Source: Burkholderiales bacterium (lineage in GTDB: Bacteria > Pseudomonadota > Gammaproteobacteria > Burkholderiales > Ga0077523). From it: a DNA stretch of 8,941 nucleotides. Location of the stretch: the NCBI GenBank assembly GCA_025459035.1, contig JALORJ010000078.1, positions 1 through 8,941 of the forward strand, read 5' to 3'. Both the position numbers and the translations under genes were made by a program. Below, piece after piece: positions 6,882 through 8,941 of the stretch (position 1 is its first letter; each line of letters opens with the position of its first letter). The notes under the pieces were generated by a model that was not told where the DNA came from, ran no database searches, and saw only the letters and a list, made by a program, of their open reading frames with translations.

Positions 6882-6883
6882 CT

Positions 6884-7603
6884 TCAGTCGAGCCCGAGCG
6901 CGCGACGCTGGTGCTCGACCAGCTGCGCGATGCCGTGCGTCGCGAGGTCCAGCAGCGCGTCGAGCGTCGCGCGGTCGAACGGCGTGCCTTCGGCCGTGCC
7001 CTGCACCTCGACCAGCCCGCCGGCCCCGGTCATCACGATGTTCATGTCGGTGTCGCAGGTCGAGTCCTCGGGATAGTCGAGGTCCAGCACCGGCACGCGG
7101 TCGACCACGCCGACCGACACGGCCGCCACGTGATCACGCAGCGGGATCGTCGGCACACGCCCGGCCGCGACCAGACCGCTGCACGCGTCGTGCAGCGCGA
7201 CCCACGCGCCGGTGATCGACGCGGTGCGCGTGCCGCCGTCGGCCTGCAGCACGTCGCAGTCGATCTGCACCGTGCGCTCGCCCAGCGCATCGAGGTCGAT
7301 CACCGCGCGCAGGCTGCGGCCGATCAGCCGCTGGATCTCCTGCGTGCGCCCGGACTGCTTGCCGCGCGCGGCCTCGCGGTCGGAGCGCGTGTGCGTCGAG
7401 CGCGGCAGCATTCCGTACTCGGCCGTCACCCAGCCCTGCCCCTTGCCCTTCAGGAACGGCGGCACCTTCTCCTCGACGCTCGCGGTGCACAGCACGCGGG
7501 TGTCGCCGAACGCGACCAGCACCGAGCCTTCGGCGTGGCGGGTCCAGTGGCGGGTCAGGCTGACCGGGCGAAGCGCGTCGTGGGCGCGGCCGGATGGGCG
7601 CAT
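6884..7603 (-). CDS. rph: Ribonuclease PH
   Basis: RNase PH is a phosphate-dependent 3'-to-5' exoribonuclease that trims tRNA precursor tails and helps degrade structured RNA, working as a hexameric ring. The 239-residue product has the family's length and conserved blocks: the N-terminal RPVSLTRHWTRHAEGSVL (12-29), the stretch WVTAEYGMLPRSTHTR (58-73), Arg86 in SGRTQEIQRLIGRSLRA, the phosphate-binding GGTRTASITGA (123-133), and the acidic metal-site region DLDYPEDSTCDTDMN (174-188). It appears intact. The ATG at 7603 is supported by AAGGAG (7609-7614) 5 nt upstream. It diverges from yicC across 145 bp, as in Escherichia coli, where rph and yicC are also divergent neighbours, although there pyrE follows rph. 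Confidence 0.98.
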   Translation of the reverse strand: MRPSGRAHDALRPVSLTRHWTRHAEGSVLVAFGDTRVLCTASVEEKVPPFLKGKGQGWVTAEYGMLPRSTHTRSDREAARGKQSGRTQEIQRLIGRSLRAVIDLDALGERTVQIDCDVLQADGGTRTASITGAWVALHDACSGLVAAGRVPTIPLRDHVAAVSVGVVDRVPVLDLDYPEDSTCDTDMNIVMTGAGGLVEVQGTAEGTPFDRATLDALLDLATHGIAQLVEHQRRALGLD

Positions 7604-7748
7604 CGGAACTCCTTGCAGGGCGGGTCGTTCGGGGGGCCGCAGCGTCGCACAGCCGCGCACCGCCGCGCGCACCCGACCCCGAAAAATGCGCGTGCTAGCT
7701 TCGCCGGCCCTCGATGTCCGCCACGCGCCTTGCGCGCGCCCCGCCCCC
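7604..7748. promoter_or_regulatory. Divergent rph/yicC promoter region
   Basis: Both genes must be started from this 145-bp gap unless transcription enters from outside. The rph side has a good Shine-Dalgarno sequence, AAGGAG at 7609-7614. On the plus strand TGCTAGCTT (7693-7701), in the only relatively A/T-rich patch (7681-7701), resembles an extended -10 element, with no convincing -35 before it. The 20 nt before the yicC ATG are C-rich and lack a ribosome-binding match. No operator was recognised. Confidence 0.35.
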
Positions 7749-8615
7749 ATGATCGTCAGCATGACCGGCTATGCCAGCGCCAACCGCGAAGGGGCGTTCG
7801 GCGCCGTGACGCTCGAAGTGCGCTCGGTGAACCACCGCTACCTCGACGTGAGTTTCCGCGCGCCCGAAGAGTTCCGCGCCTTCGAGCCGGCCATGCGCGA
7901 GCAGATCGCGGCGGTCATGACGCGCGGCAAGGTCGAGGTGCGCATCGGCTTCGCACGCGCCGCCACCGCGCCGGCGCTGCTGCAGATCGACGAAGGCATG
8001 CTCGCGCGCCTGGCCGAGCTGTCGGCGCAGGTCAAGGCGCGCCTGCCGCACGCGACAGATCTGAGCGTGAACGACGTGCTGCGCTGGCCCGGCATGTTCG
8101 GCGCCGAGTCGCTGCCGCTCGACGCGCTGCGCGACGCCGCGCTGGGCATGCTGGCCGACGCGCTGAAGGAGTTCGGTGCGAGCCGGCAGCGCGAAGGCGC
8201 GAAGCTGGCCGAGGCGATCGTCGAGCGCGCCGCGAAGATCGAAGCGCTGGTCGACGCCGTCGCGCCGCGCATCCCGCAGATCGTCGCGGCCTGGCAGGAG
8301 AAGCTGCGCGAGAAGCTGCGCGAAGTGGTGGCGACGATGGACGAGGAGCGCATCCGCCAGGAAGCCCTGCTGTTCGCGACGCGCGTGGACGTGGACGAAG
8401 AGCTGACGCGCCTGCGCACCCATCTGGCCGAGCTGCGCCGCATCGTGAAGAAGGGCGGCAGCGCCGGCAAACGCCTGGACTTCCTGATGCAGGAACTCAA
8501 CCGCGAAGCCAACACCATCGGCTCGAAGAGCTCGGACGTCGAGGTGTCGAACACGTCGATGGAACTGAAGGTGCTCATCGAGCAGATGCGCGAGCAGGTG
8601 CAGAACATCGAGTAG
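7749..8615 (+). CDS. yicC: YicC/YloC family endoribonuclease
   Basis: The 288-residue product aligns end to end, from memory, with Escherichia coli YicC (287 residues), from the opening MIVSMTGYAS to the closing LKVLIEQMREQVQNIE (273-288). The N-terminal YicC domain covers about 1-155 with SVNHRYLD (26-33), TRGKVEV (58-64) and ILRWPG-like VLRWPG (110-115). A helical, charged middle follows (about 140-205), then the C-terminal DUF1732 region with RVDVDEELTRL (212-222) and KRLDFLMQELNREANTIGSKS (241-261). Members of this family have been reported to cleave RNA internally and to affect small-RNA stability. The ATG is chosen by homology, since no Shine-Dalgarno sequence precedes it and the frame stays open upstream. 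gmk often follows yicC but is not seen here. Confidence 0.97.
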   Translation: MIVSMTGYASANREGAFGAVTLEVRSVNHRYLDVSFRAPEEFRAFEPAMREQIAAVMTRGKVEVRIGFARAATAPALLQIDEGMLARLAELSAQVKARLPHATDLSVNDVLRWPGMFGAESLPLDALRDAALGMLADALKEFGASRQREGAKLAEAIVERAAKIEALVDAVAPRIPQIVAAWQEKLREKLREVVATMDEERIRQEALLFATRVDVDEELTRLRTHLAELRRIVKKGGSAGKRLDFLMQELNREANTIGSKSSDVEVSNTSMELKVLIEQMREQVQNIE

Positions 8616-8622
8616 TCGCGGG

Positions 8623-8644
8623 GCGTCTTCTGCTGTCCAGACGC
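8623..8644 (+). terminator. Hairpin just after the yicC stop, possible terminator
   Basis: GCGTCT (8623-8628) and AGACGC (8639-8644) form a 6-bp stem with a 10-nt loop, starting 8 nt after the yicC stop. No T-run follows, so intrinsic termination is unproven; position is the main support. Confidence 0.35.
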
Positions 8645-8769
8645 GAGGCAGACTTCGCGCCCGACAAGCGAGCAAGGATCGCGCGGCGCCTGTTGCGAAC
8701 GGGACTTGCCGCTGGACTCGTCGGGAGTCGTGACCGGGGCTCGCGAGATCGGGGGACGGATGCAGGTCT

Positions 8770-8793
8770 CCCATGCGCCAGACGGCACATGGG
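8770..8793. terminator. Hairpin in the convergent gap
   Basis: CCCATG (8770-8775) pairs with CATGGG (8788-8793). After one C/A mismatch, GCC pairs with GGC around the 4-nt loop AGAC. The hairpin lies between yicC and the possible minus-strand partial gene, so it could stop transcription from either side. T-tracts are missing on both strands. Confidence 0.4.
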
Positions 8794-8833
8794 GGGTGCG
8801 CAGGGTGACGGAGCCCGGCCTGCTGTGACTCGG

Positions 8834-8941
8834 CTACTCACGCGGCGGCAGTTCATGACGCCAGCAGACCACGCAGACCGACGCGGCCCGGACCTGGTCC
8901 ACCACCGCCGACGCAAACGCCGCGGTCGCTGCGCCGACGGC
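8834..8941 (-). CDS. Possible 3' end of an unknown gene (partial)
   Basis: A minus-strand frame enters from the right edge and ends at TAG (8836-8834), giving 35 residues. The part seen begins with an alanine-rich, helix-like stretch ending AAFASAVVDQVRAAS and closes with VCVVCWRHELPPRE. Of the frames here it shows the best third-position G/C bias (29 of 35 codons by my count). The CxxC pair could bind metal or be redox-active, but the product is not recognised. Because it runs off the window, length and start are unknown, and a chance open frame cannot be excluded. Confidence 0.35.
   Translation of the reverse strand, partial: AVGAATAAFASAVVDQVRAASVCVVCWRHELPPRE

Larger units (their letters stand above)
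6594..6883. other. rph-rdgB spacer, structured and apparently non-coding
   Basis: This 290-bp gap holds a nested inverted-repeat structure (6727-6881) and a smaller hairpin (6666-6693) in which CGGGC/GCCCG and GCGT/ACGC pair with a 2-nt bulge. A 95-codon minus-strand frame spans most of it, but its third-position G/C content is visibly lower than that of the neighbours and its product is arginine-rich without recognisable features. No clear -10/-35 pair for rdgB was found. Confidence 0.6.
8616..8833. other. Non-coding region after yicC with hairpins
   Basis: No credible gene was found in these 218 bp; open frames are short and lack the usual third-position bias. Hairpins occur at 8623-8644, 8715-8729 (GACTC/GAGTC) and 8770-8793. 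The region probably separates yicC from an oppositely oriented gene. Confidence 0.5.

Noticed and set aside
8824..8941. Possible plus-strand gene starting at GTG 8824
   Set aside because: Its translation is Arg/His-rich and many codons end in A or T, as expected for the shadow of the minus-strand frame.

Overview
The window is very GC-rich (about 70% by eye) with strong G/C bias at third codon positions. Its proteins are typical of proteobacteria. The divergent pair rph/yicC, with rdgB beyond rph, fits a high-GC beta- or gammaproteobacterium (Burkholderiales- or Xanthomonadales-like); I cannot narrow it further. The sequence looks like ordinary chromosome: no insertion sequences, phage genes, tRNAs, rRNAs or CRISPR arrays were seen.

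Layout, right to left, because most genes are on the minus strand. yicC (7749-8615, +) and rph (6884-7603, -) diverge from a 145-bp spacer. Both products act on RNA. A 290-bp gap full of inverted repeats follows rph, then rdgB (5970-6593, -), a nucleotide-pool sanitising pyrophosphatase. Its stop overlaps by 4 bp the start of a microsomal-type epoxide hydrolase (4822-5973, -). The next spacer (4519-4821) has a large hairpin, a 20-bp palindrome and a candidate sigma-70 promoter reading leftwards.

That promoter could drive a compact four-gene unit: an alpha/beta-hydrolase (3871-4518), a predicted lipoprotein aminopeptidase (2831-3874), a seven-helix membrane receptor with PAS and degenerate GGDEF and EAL domains (561-2834), and a small CoA-binding protein (53-532). 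The first three are joined by two identical 4-bp GTGA stop/start overlaps, so they are probably translationally coupled. The CoA-binding gene follows after a 28-bp gap with its own ribosome binding site.

Right of yicC lie about 220 bp of non-coding DNA with hairpins, then what may be the 3' end of a minus-strand gene running off the window.

The most unusual items are the receptor whose cyclase and phosphodiesterase motifs are both lost, its tight coupling to a surface peptidase and a hydrolase, the nested 155-bp palindromic structure directly after the rph stop codon, and the epoxide hydrolase coupled to rdgB where hemW is commonly found.
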